Source of the DNA: Hansfordia pulvinata
Taxonomy: Eukaryota; Ascomycota; Sordariomycetes; Xylariales
DNA length: 64,000 nucleotides
Direction: 5' to 3'
Assembly (NCBI GenBank): GCA_006538405.1
Contig: BJKQ01000002.1
Coordinates: forward strand, 2,108,001-2,172,000
Shown: positions 1 through 12,417 of the stretch, in pieces
Layout: each line of letters opens with the position of its first letter
Numbering within the stretch: position 1 is the first letter of the stretch
Translations under genes and position numbers: made by a program
Notes under the pieces: model-generated
Seen by the model: only the letters and a program-made list of their open reading frames with translations
Databases searched by the model: none
What the model was told of the DNA's origin: nothing

Positions 1-2746
1 CTTGCAACCCGCTGTATGGATTGAGGCACACCGCTTTGCTGTTGATCCATGGTCGAGGCACGCTGCCGTCCAGCGCGAACCGTGGCCTGTTGGTAAAGAT
101 TCTGCTGCGGAACGCCCGCATAGTTGGCTGTCGGTATCTGTGCCGGGGCCTGGTTCATGGGAACTTGGCCATATGCCGACTGCTGAACGGCATACGGCGG
201 GGGCGCTCCGGCGTGACTGCCACTGGGCGCATACACTCCGTTGTTATGGTATGCGCCCTGGCCGTGCGGGGACTGGGGGTACGGGTTGCTCTGCATTCCG
301 TAAGCGCCTTGCGTGGCGGCTTGGGCCTGGGCCTGGGCTGCCTGTGCCCGCTGCTTGCTGAGCTCGGCTGCCTGTTGCTGCTGCTGTGTACCAGGGGCAG
401 GTGATCTGTTGAGCGAGCTGGACTTGAGGTTCATTGGAGGCACGAAGGGGCCGGTGAACTTCTGCTGAGTGATGAACGGATGGAGCTTGGCCTGTTGGGG
501 GGACCATCTTTCGAGAGGGCTGATGGTCAACAGTCCTCGAACAAAGTCAATGAACGCCATGCGGTTGTTCATCTCTGTCGTTGTGATTAGCGGTAAGGCA
601 ATTTCAGGACGATCGAATCATCGGAAGTCTCGCATAAGAAGGGACTCACCTCGGTCAATCTCGCTCTGCTTCATGTTCTTCCTCGGCATCGGGTAAGATT
701 TGATGATGTCGGGTAAAGTGTTGGCCTGGAAGTATTTCTTGCTGGGCGCTTCCTTGGTGCCTCGCTCACGTGAGTACTGTTCCATGCTCTTGAGGGAGTA
801 CGACTTGCGGCCGAACTCATCCTGTCGCTTCTCGAAGAAATCGCCAGCCTGCTTGCCAACCTCAACCATCCAGTTTTGAGGGACACCCAGCATCTCCGTG
901 ATGCGCGACACCTGATTGTACTCAGAGGAGCCAGGGAACAGGGGCAAGCCCAAGAAGAGCTCGACTACAATACAGCCGAGCGACCACATATCGATAGCTG
1001 AAGAGTATGGTAGGCCCAACAGGACCTCGGGGGAGCGGTAGAATCGCGACTGGATGTAGGTGTAGACAGTCTGCCGTTCGTCGCAGGCAGAGCCAAAATC
1101 GATAATCTTGATGATGGGGCTCTCGAGATTCTTGAGCAGGATATTCTCGGGTTTCAAGTCGCAGTGGATCAGCCGCGCTTTGTTCAGCAGGGCAAGGCCG
1201 TTGAGGAGCTGTTGCGCGAAGACGCGAACAAGTGTGGTGCTGAGGCCTCGGAACTGATTCTGCTTGATAAGCTCGTACAAGTTGACACTCAATAGTTCGA
1301 ATACCAGACAAAGATGCTGGCGGTGGATGAAGGTATCCTTAAGGCGGAGAAGGTGATGGTCGTCATTCTTGTCGAGTTTCGTGTTCAGCTGCGCTGTCGT
1401 TAGTATAAGCCGGGTTGTGGGGCAAGCTGCCTCGCAGTATTTGTTCACACGTACCAAATCCAGGACAGAGACCTCCATCATACTCTGGTTGAAGTAGGCG
1501 GTGCGGTTCTTGATAACCTTGACGGCCACGACCTCCTGCGTTTTCAGGTTCTGACACTTGACAACCTGGCCGAATGTACCTTGACCCAGCACATCCAGAA
1601 TGAGGTAGCGATTTCTAGAAAGGTCGGGTCCGTTAGTACGCCATTACAGCGCGATAAACTCGCCTGGGGGGAGGGGATAGATCGTTGCTCACTTGTGTCC
1701 AGCCTCCTCAGATCCCAGAATGTCGTTGACGTATAGGATGTAATCGCTGTCCTCGTTATCGTAGCCATCGTTCTTCGTACCCTTGCTCGGCTTGGTCAAC
1801 ACTCGCCGGGGGTTCCTCGATGACTCGTATTTGAAGTTGGGGTTGCATATGCGATAAGTCGCGGGGAGATGGACCGTCAGAGCTTGCAAGGGCTGCAATA
1901 GTGTCAGTTCTCGTGGTCGCGTAGACAAGCAGAGTTGGGCCAGAGGGAGCGTCAGGGCCTGGTGCAGACATACACTGATGAAACCTCCTTCAGGGTTGGC
2001 ACGTCGAAATGGAGGCTGTGCGTTGACTCTGGGCCGAAGCTCTGAAAGGGCGTTGGTTGTGCGAAACTGAGGCACTGGCCTCTTCTCCTGCGGTGTAGCC
2101 ATAGAGGCAGGGGCCGGTCGCCTCGGAGACCTGGCATCTCCTGTAAAAGTGTCTTGTAGAGAGGCCGCAGAGGAAGGAAAGCTGTCGGTGGGGTTCGCGC
2201 CGCTGTTGTTGCTGTAGGGAGTGATTGGAGGCAGTCCAGACGCGGGGCGCGAGTAGTATGGACTGCCCTGAGGGAGATATTCCGGTCGGGTGGGGACTGG
2301 CGCTGGCTGTTGGGGGAGAACTGGCCGTGGGCGGTGGAGGCCTTGGAGCCGTAGGGAGAGGTGGGCGAGAGAGCCTCCATAGGGGAGTAGCGCTGTGCGG
2401 CAGCTGAGGGCTCGGGTGGCGAGTGAAGGCTGGCAGCACGAGCGCTGCCGGACAAGTGAGATTGGTGATGCGGTCGCATTGGGTATTTGACAGCACCGTG
2501 GGGGTCCTGGACGTCCTGCATAGGGACGTCGCCATTACCGTCGCGTAGCTGTGGGGTGGCAACGGGAGAGCTGTTAGAGTTGGTCTGCGGGCTCATCTGG
2601 CCTTGGTACTGGTCATATCGATATGCGCCGGGGGGCTGAGACTGGCCCCCAGGTTGCGGCGGGTAGTCCCTCGAGGGAGCGGCCTGGTTGCCGTTGTAGC
2701 GCCTCGCACCGCCGGCGGGGTCTTGGTAGCCCTGCCATTGATCCAT
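1..2746 (-). CDS. yak1: Dual-specificity protein kinase YAK1 (DYRK family), 3' end beyond window
   Basis: YAK1 is a DYRK-family kinase that restrains growth and promotes stress responses downstream of PKA/TOR. Model: complement(join(<1..574, 650..1388, 1455..1614, 1693..1892, 1974..2746)). Introns of 75, 66, 78 and 81 nt have GT-AG ends and consistent phases. After a disordered N-terminus, the kinase domain (about residues 325-660) shows LGQGTFGQVV (glycine loop), VAVKVIKN (catalytic Lys), HCDLKPENILL (catalytic loop), DFGSAC, and the DYRK activation loop VYTYIQSRFYRSPE with the autophosphorylated Tyr. The C-terminus is Gln/Ala-rich and runs off the window at position 1. The start is the ATG at 2746, in good Kozak context. 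Oddity: exon 1 is 773 nt although both its ends are in phase 0, and the conserved reading moves frame near 2288-2294 (a CCACCC stretch). A single missing C explains this. Confidence 0.93.
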
Positions 2747-3500
2747 GGCGGCTGGCTTCGAAGACGGGTCAGCGAATGGTACCTATGTGGACCAACGAAG
2801 GATAGTGGAGGAGGAGGAGGTGCAGAGGCCACGCGGAGGGGGGCGGGGGTGTTGGCATGAGACGGCGACGATGACTTGATGTTACTGTTGTTGTTGTTTT
2901 GTGAGGATGCGCGGGGGAAGAGCTGAGGACAGGCAAATGCAGGGAACGATCGCGAAAGAGGGCTGTTGAGGGGAGGGGCCAGAGTGGGTAGCAAGCCCAG
3001 AGCTGCTGCAGGAAGCTCTGCAGGTACAAGTGGATGGGGCGGCGAGGGGAGGGATTAAGTCCAACCTAAGCAAGCAAGAGGCGGCGGCTGCGCGCAGGAG
3101 ATGTTGATGATGATGATGATGAAGACGGTGAAGGCGGCGTCTGGTGCCAGAGCTGGAGAGATGAAGGCCAGCGGACCTTTGCTGAGGGATGCGCAGGGGC
3201 GGCAGAGGCAGAGAGAGCGGCCGTGGTGATGTGATGGCGGTAGACGGTGGTGGTGGAGGTGGTGCGGGTTTCCCACGAGTCGCGCGCGAGGACCCGTCAC
3301 AAGGCAGCGCGGCGACGGCGGCGACAGCGGCGGCGGGGACGAACCGCAGAGGATAGAATTGATGGAACAGGTAGTAATGGCTCGGGACGGCTGGGTCAAA
3401 GGGCGCAAATGGCCCGGTCCCAGGAAGACAGCACGGCGGATGCGGCGAGACGACAGACAAGATGGAGGGACAAGATAGAACAGGAGGGGTGGGATATGTT
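2747..3500 (-). promoter_or_regulatory. Probable promoter and long 5' leader of yak1, pyrimidine-rich on the coding strand
   Basis: On the minus strand this stretch is strongly C/T-rich, with CCACC and CATCAT runs (for example a short GAT/ATC microsatellite near 3105-3119), typical of fungal housekeeping promoters and 5' UTRs. ORFs here are low-complexity Pro/Ser/His reading and have no recognisable protein. No clear TATA box was seen. Transcript boundaries cannot be placed from sequence alone. Confidence 0.45.
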
Positions 3501-3716
3501 CATGGGTACAAGGACGGACGGGTGGACAGGACTGCTGGACGATGGTTTACGATGCTCCGTAAGGTGGTAGCCAGCGGCGGCCCGGGGGGCGTCACTCGAG
3601 CCAGGCACGCTGGAGGCCCGCCCAACCCGTTGACGACACCTAGCGGTACCATGGTCCGGTACTTGAGGTAAACAACATGGATCCATCCTGTGAAGGCCTG
3701 CTGGCCCCCTCTGTGC

Positions 3717-3892
3717 CTATAGGTACCACCACCTGCACCTACCTTAGGTACCTATTTAGGTGAGTACGGTATCTGCATAAGTATATACATGATCTACCTA
3801 GCTACCTAGACAATGTAGCTTCAGGGCTGCTCTTGGGCGCCCGAAGCATGTACAGCTTCATTCACGGTCTGTACATTTTAGGTACCTAGCTT
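3717..3892. repeat. Cluster of TACCTA/TAGGTA motifs
   Basis: Dense imperfect repeats of CCTACCTTAGGTACC type, partly palindromic around AGGTACCT. The same motif family recurs at 5922-5983, 20730-20816, 23380-23452 and elsewhere, always outside exons. Function unknown. Confidence 0.6.
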
Positions 3893-5921
3893 CGAGAAGC
3901 AGGTACTCGCACCTCCACTACAGGCATGAATCTGGGCCAGCATGGCTGGAGCTGGAGGTTTTGGGCACCCAACAAGCGACCCAGATTACGAGTAGCAGGT
4001 TTCAGGACGCCAGCCTTCTGGCAACAAAGCCTCCAGCAACCAAGCGGATGTCGATGGATGAACACCGCACCAGCGCAGTGAAGCCAACGCGTCCGCGCGT
4101 AACTGCTCGTGCGTGTGCTGCGGCACTGGCAAACATCAGGTAAGTAAACATGCGAAGTTACTTGCGAGTTTTACGCGCGTCTGATCAGGTACTCGTTGAG
4201 CTTCTCAGGATGTTCCCAAGCTGTGTGGTGCCGCCGCACGAACGCCTTCGGTGTGCACGGCTCAACTCCGGGACATTCAGTTGCATCATGTCCACGAGTT
4301 TCCTCCTCCTCTCATTACCATGGTTGAGACGCTGACTATCGCATCTTCATTCATGAAGTTGTACGGCTTATTAGGTAGTACCTCTGGGGACCGACGATGG
4401 ACGGCGGCAAATCCAGATCCAATAGGAGGTTGGCGTGGTTGGGCACCCGGAGTTGGGCACGAGTGAAGGAAGAGCGGGTGGAAAACGGTTCTATGGTCGT
4501 CGCCGCACCGACATGGACTGATGAGTACTCGTAGTACCTACCTGCTACCTACTCGTACATCACTACGTACCTAAGAAATGGGATGTAGAGACAACGATGG
4601 ATATGTATCTTAACCAGTCACTGCTAGGTAGAGCTGTTGGTTGACCTGCGCCCGGCACGGGCCAAGAGGAACGACGAGTCGCCGCAGTGTCTTTCATGGG
4701 CGGCCGCGCCCCTGCTTTACCACCAGCCATACTGGCAGAATTGCTTGGGCTGGGCAGCTTTTACTAAGATGGATGCTCTCCGAGCCTAAAAGTAAACTTA
4801 GTAGTACCCCGTACGCGCCCGGTTTCGAGCCCAATTGTGGGTAATTTCACGGCTTGGGCTAAGCGGGTTCCTGGCGTTTTAGGCCGGACGCGTAACTTGG
4901 GGATGGCACGGGGAAGGGCTCCGTCTGCCCAGCTGACGCAATATGCTGACGGTCTTGCCAGCTAATTAGCCCGAGCAAGCATACCTACCTTAGGTGGTGG
5001 GCATGGTTTGTGCGGATGGAGTTCTCGCATGGATACTGGCAGACTGCAAGAGGGCTTGAGCTGACTTGCAGACACATCACGTCTGCCTGCCTCCGTTGTC
5101 GTGTTGGTTGTATACGAGTGGCAAGCGTTCGACTCCGTCTGGACAGTACTGGTCCGAATATTTCCCCAAACTGGACATTTTCGTTGCATGAAATACCTGT
5201 CTCCAGTACATTCACGTACTCGCCACCTGCCGCTTGCCGTGTCTCATCCACTGCGTCTCGGGCGTCTGAGAGAGGTGGGAGTGGCGGGCAGAGCGCGTTC
5301 CTACGCACAGCTCGGGCTGCCGGCCAGACAACGTGGAGATTGGAAAACTGTTCGGAAGGCCAGACCTACGTGCAAGAGGTAGAGGCGAATGACACATGTT
5401 CTGCTGGAAGTAACTGCTGGTGACAACTTGAAAGATCCTGCGTTGGAGGACACACTCTATCTCGTCGAGCGGGCGCGGGTGCGAGAGCGGGCAGCGTCCC
5501 ACCTTACGCTTAGAGGTGATATCTCAATACCTACTATAAGTAAGGTACGAGTAGGTACTCTCATCCGTGCCCTCCTCCGTAACTAAGTCTGACTTTCACT
5601 GCCATTAAATCGTCCCTCCGTCGGTGGAGGGTCCGTCATTCCGCAACCGGGCAAGAACGTGATAACCGTACCAGCCTACCTAAATGACCGTCTTCATGCA
5701 ACGCGCCCCTCCATGGAAGATGGCTGGCCAGATGGATGAACTTAACGCGCATCAGGAATACTCGTGTCGTCGTGCTGCCAGTCCACCTGCCTCACACCTT
5801 GTAAGAGTGCTCGTATCATGCTCGTGTTTTCAGAGCTGAACAAAGAGACGCCGAGCCGAGTCGAGTTCAGCCCGGGACACGCGGATCCGGGCGAGACCAC
5901 TGACCTCCACATGGAGCTGTC

Positions 5922-5983
5922 GATAGGTAGGTAGGAGGTAGGTACTCGTAAGGTAGGTAATCGTAGGTAGGTAGGTACTCGTG
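5922..5983. repeat. GTAGGTAGGTA / ACTCGTA tandem-like cluster
   Basis: Imperfect tandem GGTAGGTAGG units interleaved with TACTCGTA heptamers. It combines the two dispersed intergenic motif families of this window in about 60 bp. Confidence 0.6.
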
Positions 5984-8493
5984 CCGGAGAGGTCGTGCCG
6001 CCAGCAGTTGACGACGACACCAGCAACGGAGCTCAGTGCCCCCTCGACAATCATCAGCGTCGTCCGTCTTTTTTCTTTTGGAGGCGCGCGCCGATTGGGA
6101 AGAGAGGGGTGCCTCGGCCGGCTCCGACTGCGGTTCTGGACAGGATCGCCTGTCGACCTGCCCTTTGTGCTGGCACGGGTGGCCTCTGTGGGTGGTTGGA
6201 GAGCGCACGCAGAAAGAAGCAGAGCACGTCGCACCCATGTGATGATACGCCCGAGGGCGGTCATGCGTTGCGTGCTCGCGAGCGCCGTTGCGAGCGCCGC
6301 CGTGATGCAATACGCTCACCCCGTGCCATGAACCCGTCCCTCGAAATCGGTACGGGTACGGCGTGGCTCAAGTGCAGTTTACTCGTACGCCTCCCGACGA
6401 GTATCCGGATGAATATGGCGTCAATATGGCCCCTCTGCCGCTGGCACCTGGACAACAATCGCAATATCACTCAGGCGTGACCGCACTCGTAGGCGCCGGT
6501 GGCAAGTCATCATCATGGTGCTGACCATCAGTACGGCATGAGCGCGCCGGCCAAACCACCCTCACGGCGATCCTCGGAACCAGCAATTCCTGGCTGCCGT
6601 GTCGCATTGCATCGCGACCAGGCCGTGCTCTCGGGCACGCCAACGGAAGACGGTCGCCCAACTTTAACACCCACGAGCACTGCCGCGGACACCAGTACCA
6701 AGCGAGCACCGGGGAGCGCGCTCGAAGCTGCGCGCCTCTCGTCACTGCCCCGACTTGGATCCAGCCGGGCTGGGACCCCCATCACACTTGATCCTCAGCT
6801 CACGACTCCGCCGAGACAAGGCCTCTCACTTGGCGCCTGTCCGCCTCGGTGCACTTCGGTCATCGCGCCGGCGGTCCGCGATTCAGACACAAAGCAAGGC
6901 GCGCGCCTACATCTAGGTCGGCCGGCATACGTTCGATACGCCGACCGACTCAAAGATCCCGCAGCTCGCGGGTGGTCGCTAGGTACCTGCAAGATAGGTG
7001 CGAGCGAATTCAGATATGCAAGTCAACCTACCACCGGCGAAGCCCACCAAATAGCACCCCAAGGTCTTCTCCCAGCAGCAGGCCCAGGTTGTTGAAGATA
7101 ACGGAAAAGAAGAGAGGATAGGCTCTGCATCCTTGTCCATCGTTAGAGGTTCACATTGAATGTGACTGTACTGTGCTACACAGGTCATGCGAGGGAAGGA
7201 TGGGTCAGTGATCCCTGCTCTACGAGTATCCGTACTCCCGAGATCCTGTGCGGCACCCCCGTTTAACATTGGTTTAGGTATAAACAATTATAACACGGAA
7301 AAAGAGAAGGACAAAGAACGAGGATAATAAAAATGGAGGTCGATATTGATGTATGACTATCACGGTGGAACACTAGATGTTCCTCAAGTTTCTTCACTTA
7401 CCTGTCCGTGGACATTACAGCTTATTAGTCAAGCATGCCGTGGTTGGGACTTGACGTGGGGGCGGCCATGCGAGCGAACTATCTTCACCGACATAGAGCG
7501 ACGATAGCCCGTATCGCAACAAGTCTATCCAGGGTCGACATCCAAAAGTCGCTCTGCTAAGATACGCCGTGTGTGTGACTAGAGGCCAGCCCATGGCTCG
7601 GGTCACATCACCATCGTCATCGTCGTCGTCGCCGTCGTAGTCGTCTCGTTTGAGGGATACGTGGAGCCAGTCGCCATCGTCCGCTGAGAAAGTCGTTCAC
7701 CGACCGACCAACGTTATTGCCCCGCCCCCTTGTCGTCCAATTGTCACACTCATCACCACCACAAAAAACCGGCATCCACTGCAGTCGGTGGCTCAGCAAG
7801 CGCCTCACTAAAAGAGAAGGGAAGAATATGAAATCCTAGGCTCCGATCTGCGTTGAGTCTTGCCAAACCGATTCGAGTTAAGCGGATACGTGTCGAGAGC
7901 TCTTTCTACCCCACTCACCTCGGGGTAAACGGAAGTGTGAGGCAAAGGGAGCAAAGACAACGAAAGAAATAAAATAGTCGAATATACAAATCCAAGATGG
8001 CCGTAATGTCGTCAGATAACCCTGTATAACCACAAACGGGCTTGGTATCGTCGCAAGGAGATGCGGAGTCAAAAAAAGTGCCCGAAATATCATGCGGAAA
8101 GAGAGGGCAAGAAGAAAATACGAAAGAGAACCCATAACTTTTTTCATCGTCATCCTCACAATGGGACGGGAACGGAAACGCCCTGAGATCCCTTCTGCTG
8201 CCGACGGGCGGCAGAGGTCGCGAAAAGCCACCACGAAATCAACAAGAGAGAGAATGGACAGACACGGAAGAGATGAGAGAAGAAAACGAAATACACAGAG
8301 CATGAGAGATTTTTCCTGATCGCCACCCCCGGAATAGTCGGAAGAAAGGGACGTGACCAGATCGCGTGCGCCGTCTCGCTAGAGCATTCAGAATTCGTAG
8401 CAGCCCGATCTCGCTCCCCATGCTCGGTCAAGAACCCCATCGAGAAAAAAACGTGACAAAGCTTAGCATGTGACAGGAAGTTCATTTGACGGC

Positions 8494-10244
8494 CTACCCC
8501 TGGTAGCCCGCATACCCGTTGAAGTTCTGCGCAGGTGGAGCTTGGGACCATTGCTGGTTAGGAGGCTGCTGGCCACGGCCAAAGCCACCAGCGCTTGGCG
8601 GGCCGCCCTGGAAGCCCATGGGCTGCTGAGCGGCGAATCCACCGGGCGACTGGGCAGGCGCGGGGCCGCCAAAGCCAGGTTGCTGGCCACCGAATTGACC
8701 TGCTGCGCCATGTCAGCACACGGATTGCGAAAGTGTGAGTGCAGGGTATATTAGCCCAGTGAACTTACCACTGTACTGGGGAAAGAAGGTACCGGAAGGA
8801 GTTCCCGGATAAGCAGAGGGAGGCTGTCCGCTCTGGGGACTGAATGCTTGCTGCGAAGGGTCAAATGCACCAGCCGCACCCCCCTGAGGGTTGGGGGTCT
8901 TGTCCTTGCCCCACTGTCGAAATGCGTTCAAAGGGTCAGTCTCAACGAATAAACGGGAGTGCAAAGGAGGGGACAGCACGACTTACGCTGCACTTGAGAG
9001 GACGGCCGTTGACCTGGTAGCCACTCAGCTGGCAGATAGACATCGCAGCATTCTCGTGGGTGTCCATCTTGATGAAGGCGAAGCCGCGGTCAGCTTGGAA
9101 GCGAGACTCGACGACGTAGCCGAAGTTCTGGAACAGAGGCACCAGGTCCTGGGCGGTGGTGTAAGGCGTCAGGTTACCGACGTAGCAGGTAGTCTGCCAA
9201 GCAGGTGTCTGGTTGACGATCATATCGTAACTCTGAATGCCGTGCGTGGGGAAGTGGTGGTGGCCGTAGGGCGTGGTGGGTGTCATGCCCATGGCCGACA
9301 TGGCCTGCTGCTGCGCAATGGAGGGCTGACCCTTCTGGTTGGCCCAGTTGCAGCGAATAGCTCGCGAGCCGAGCCACTCGCCGTCCATAGAGCTAAGTGC
9401 CTTTTCGGCGTCGCCACGTTCGCGGAAAGCAACAAAGCCGTAGCCGCGGGAGCGGCCCGTCTTCATATCCCACATGACGCGGGCCTCTGAGATGGTGCCG
9501 AAGGCGGAGAAAGCCTGGAGCAAGATGTCGTCGTTGACTTCGTTGGAGAGATCGCCGACAAAGATGTGGAAGTGGCTCGAGGTGTCCTCCTTGTTGGATG
9601 TGTTGGATTGATAGGCCCAATTAACACGGATTTCCTGTGATTTATGTCAGTGCTGAACGCGAACCCGCTCCGCAGGGCGATACATGATCAAGTCAGGTCG
9701 GGGAGTCTCACAGCCTGGTGAACGCGACGGCCGTTCAAGGTCGACATGGCGCGCTCAGCCGCACCAGGGTCGTCGTACTCGACGAAGCCGTAGTTGTAGC
9801 CCTTAGCCTTATTAAGCGGTTAGCCACAGCAACCAAGTGTGCCGGGGGCGACAACAGTGCATCCGGACTCACGTTCTTGTCGGGGATGATCTTGACGTTC
9901 TGGACGTGGCCAGTGGTCTCGAAGATCTGGCGAAGGACGTCCTCGGTGACCCTGGGGTCGAGGCCTCCCACGTAGAGAGCGCGCTTGTTAGGCTCGGGCG
10001 CAGCTCGGCGGGGGAAAGGGCCACTGCCGCCCGGGGACATGACGCCGGCATTGTCGACGCCGGACATGGGCGAGGTGAGGGCGGTCGGGATGGGGTTCGT
10101 GTTCGTGGGAATATGGAGGGGCGGAGGGGGCATGTGCGCCGGGTTGCCCTGGCCGTTCTGGCTGCCGTCGAAGCCGGGCGCGCCAGCATTGGGCTGCGGC
10201 GGGGGTGGGGGCAGCTGGCCCGAGGAAGCACCAGAATCAGCCAT
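8494..10244 (-). CDS. pub1: PUB1/TIA1-like RNA-binding protein with three RRMs
   Basis: Poly(U)/AU-rich RNA-binding protein, homologue of yeast Pub1 and metazoan TIA-1, which acts in mRNA stability and stress granules. Model: complement(join(8494..8702, 8769..8913, 8987..9634, 9712..9807, 9873..10244)), 489 aa. The four introns are 66, 73, 77 and 65 nt, all GT-AG, and the exon sum is an exact multiple of three. A Pro/Gly-rich N-terminus precedes RRM1 (about 89-161; RNP2 ALYVGGL, RNP1 KGYNYGFVEY), RRM2 (about 178-253; HIFVGDL, SRGYGFVAF) and RRM3 (about 300-368; CYVGNL, RGFAFIKM). The C-terminal 110 residues are Gly/Gln/Pro-rich and prion-like. The start ATG at 10244 is the only one that places RRM1 after a normal leader. 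No frame problem was found. Confidence 0.94.
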
Positions 10245-12417
10245 GGTGGAGGAGGGCGGCGCGACGAGGGGTTGTTGAAGTAACGGCGGTGGTGGTGGAA
10301 GAGTGGTGGTGGTGGGAGGTAGGAGGTGGCAGCGAGTTGAGAGGGGTTGCTGCTGGGCCTGCGAGGATCAAGTCGGCACGGTCTGCGTGCGTGTGCCTAT
10401 GGTGGCTGCTGCGAAAATCTCAAGGGTGGGACAGGGCGGCCGGCGGCAAAAGACGCTCGTTGGCTGGTTTGATTAATTAGTCGGGCGTCGTTTAGTTAGG
10501 GGACGTTGCCCGTCTTTGGTACAGGTACGGCAGGTGGATTCGGGGTGAGATCTCTCATCAATGTCCACCCTGCCTGGCGTTTGCAATGAAGTCTTTCTTC
10601 CTCTACCGATGACCTGCTGTAAGGTTGTCTGTAGGTGGTAGGTATGCAGACGGGATTGGGCGCAGTTCGTGACGGCTTGGTCAAAGCATTGAAGCTTGCA
10701 CAGGCGACAATGGGCGACGAGGGAGATGGTCCATTGGAGAGCCCGGGGGTAGGAGCTGGTGCTTAGCGGGCGGGGAGAAGGGGTACAACCAGGATACCTG
10801 CCCATTTAAAGGGGCACCGGCTAAATGAGGTGCGCTGGCAGCCCGTGGAGGGTACTGCCCCAGAGCCCGGTGGGTTCCCCGCAGGTAAGCCGCGACGGGG
10901 TACGACGGCGGATATCTTGAAAGTACCTCAGTACCCCCTACATGGCAGAAGGTACAGGATCCCCGGGAGAGTGGGCGTTGGGACCCATGAAGGAAAGGGA
11001 AGGGAATGGGTAGAGCCAGGAAGAAAGCAGCTCCAGAGCAAGAGAGCACAGCAAAAGAACATGAGACTTACCGAGAACAAGTCAAGTCGTATCAAACGGA
11101 TGGACGGTTTAAACTGGGAGGCTGATATCGTTGGCAGTAGAGACAACTGTCGTGACAGTGAGAGACACAAGACCCCTCAAATGAGAACAATTGCCGGATG
11201 GAAGTATGGAGTTGCAACTCCGCGTGTAGTTCGAGTACACGGAGCAGGCCGAAGAGCCAGAGGTAATGGATGCGCTATGAGGTGACTTGGTTGAGACAGG
11301 ACGATAAGAGATGCAAGTCAGGACAAAGCAGTACCCGGGCTGTCAGCTGCAGTGAGGACCAGACCGAATGTCACGTCACGCATGGGACGACTGCACAAGG
11401 GTTGGCCGAGTGCGGGAGGGCGGCAGCGAGGCGCAAGGTGGAAGCAAGCGAGGCTGACGGGTCGAGCACACACGGGCGGGGGGCCAGCAGAGACGGGGCG
11501 AGACGATAAAACAGGGACAAGAACAGGGGGCGCCGGGATATACTGACGACCCTCTACCGGTAACAGAACAAGAGAATATAGCGATGCAGCGAGGCAAAGG
11601 AAAAACAACGATGACGAGAGACGACAAAGATGAGATGGGGAGGGCGGTCGGAAGTGGAGGCGGGGGAAGAGGAGATCGACGAGTGCCCTATCCATGGGTG
11701 CTCGGCCCTGGTCCAGGTGCCGGGCGAGTTCCAAAGAGAAATGCGCGCTTGTCGATACCAGGTACCTTCAGCACATGTACCTACCGTAGGTACTACCCAT
11801 GGGCTGTCAGCACTCGCCGGCGTTAGAGTGACATCCGGGCCGTTCCTCGAGGCACTCTGCAGCAGTCCCAGAAAACCCTTTCCCAAATCACGAGGCCGCG
11901 ATCAGGGCATCTTAGGTTAATAAGATACTCGTATCTATTGAGTTGACGGATCGGATCGTGTTGGACGTCCGTTCTCGGGTCTTCCAGGGGCTGTGAGGCC
12001 CTGATCATACTCGTACTGGTCTGCCACACTCGTACCAATGTTGGTTTCCTGGATGAGTGGGTGGGTCAAGTCTACGGGCTAACCCTGTCACGCCTGTGTA
12101 CTGTGTGCAGGTGGTCCACTATTTGCACTGTATGCGTGCACTGCTCTCAGCTCGCTTCGATCCAACAAATGATGTACATGGGTACCTCTTTACATTGCTG
12201 CACCATGAATTCGCCGAAGAGCCGCAGCCTCGTCGCGTCGCGATCTCGTGGACCTCCTCAGACCCGGTACAGGCGTACGTCAAGCCTCGCCACAATCCCA
12301 TCAGCTGTGGGTTGATAAGTCGTGCCTTTAAGCAACTCGGCTGCACCCGTAAGGGGCCCTTGACCCTCCGTCCGGAGACCAGGCGCGCCAACAGACAGTG
12401 CCCCGGTGTCGTCTACC
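10245..12417. other. Divergent intergenic region between pub1 and the Mediator-like gene
   Basis: Shared upstream region of two divergent genes. The 150 bp next to pub1 is C/A-rich on its coding strand and is probably its 5' UTR and promoter. No ORF with recognisable homology and no tRNA were seen. Scattered ACTCGTA heptamers occur near 11927, 12008 and 12030. Confidence 0.55.

Larger units (their letters stand above)
3501..8493. other. Gene-free intergenic region between yak1 promoter and pub1 3' end
   Basis: About 5 kb with no ORF resembling a known protein and no tRNA signature seen. It carries many short TACCTAGGTA-type and ACTCGTA motifs. The stretch 8090-8340 is purine-rich on the plus strand. 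The pub1 3' UTR presumably occupies the last few hundred bases. Confidence 0.6.
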
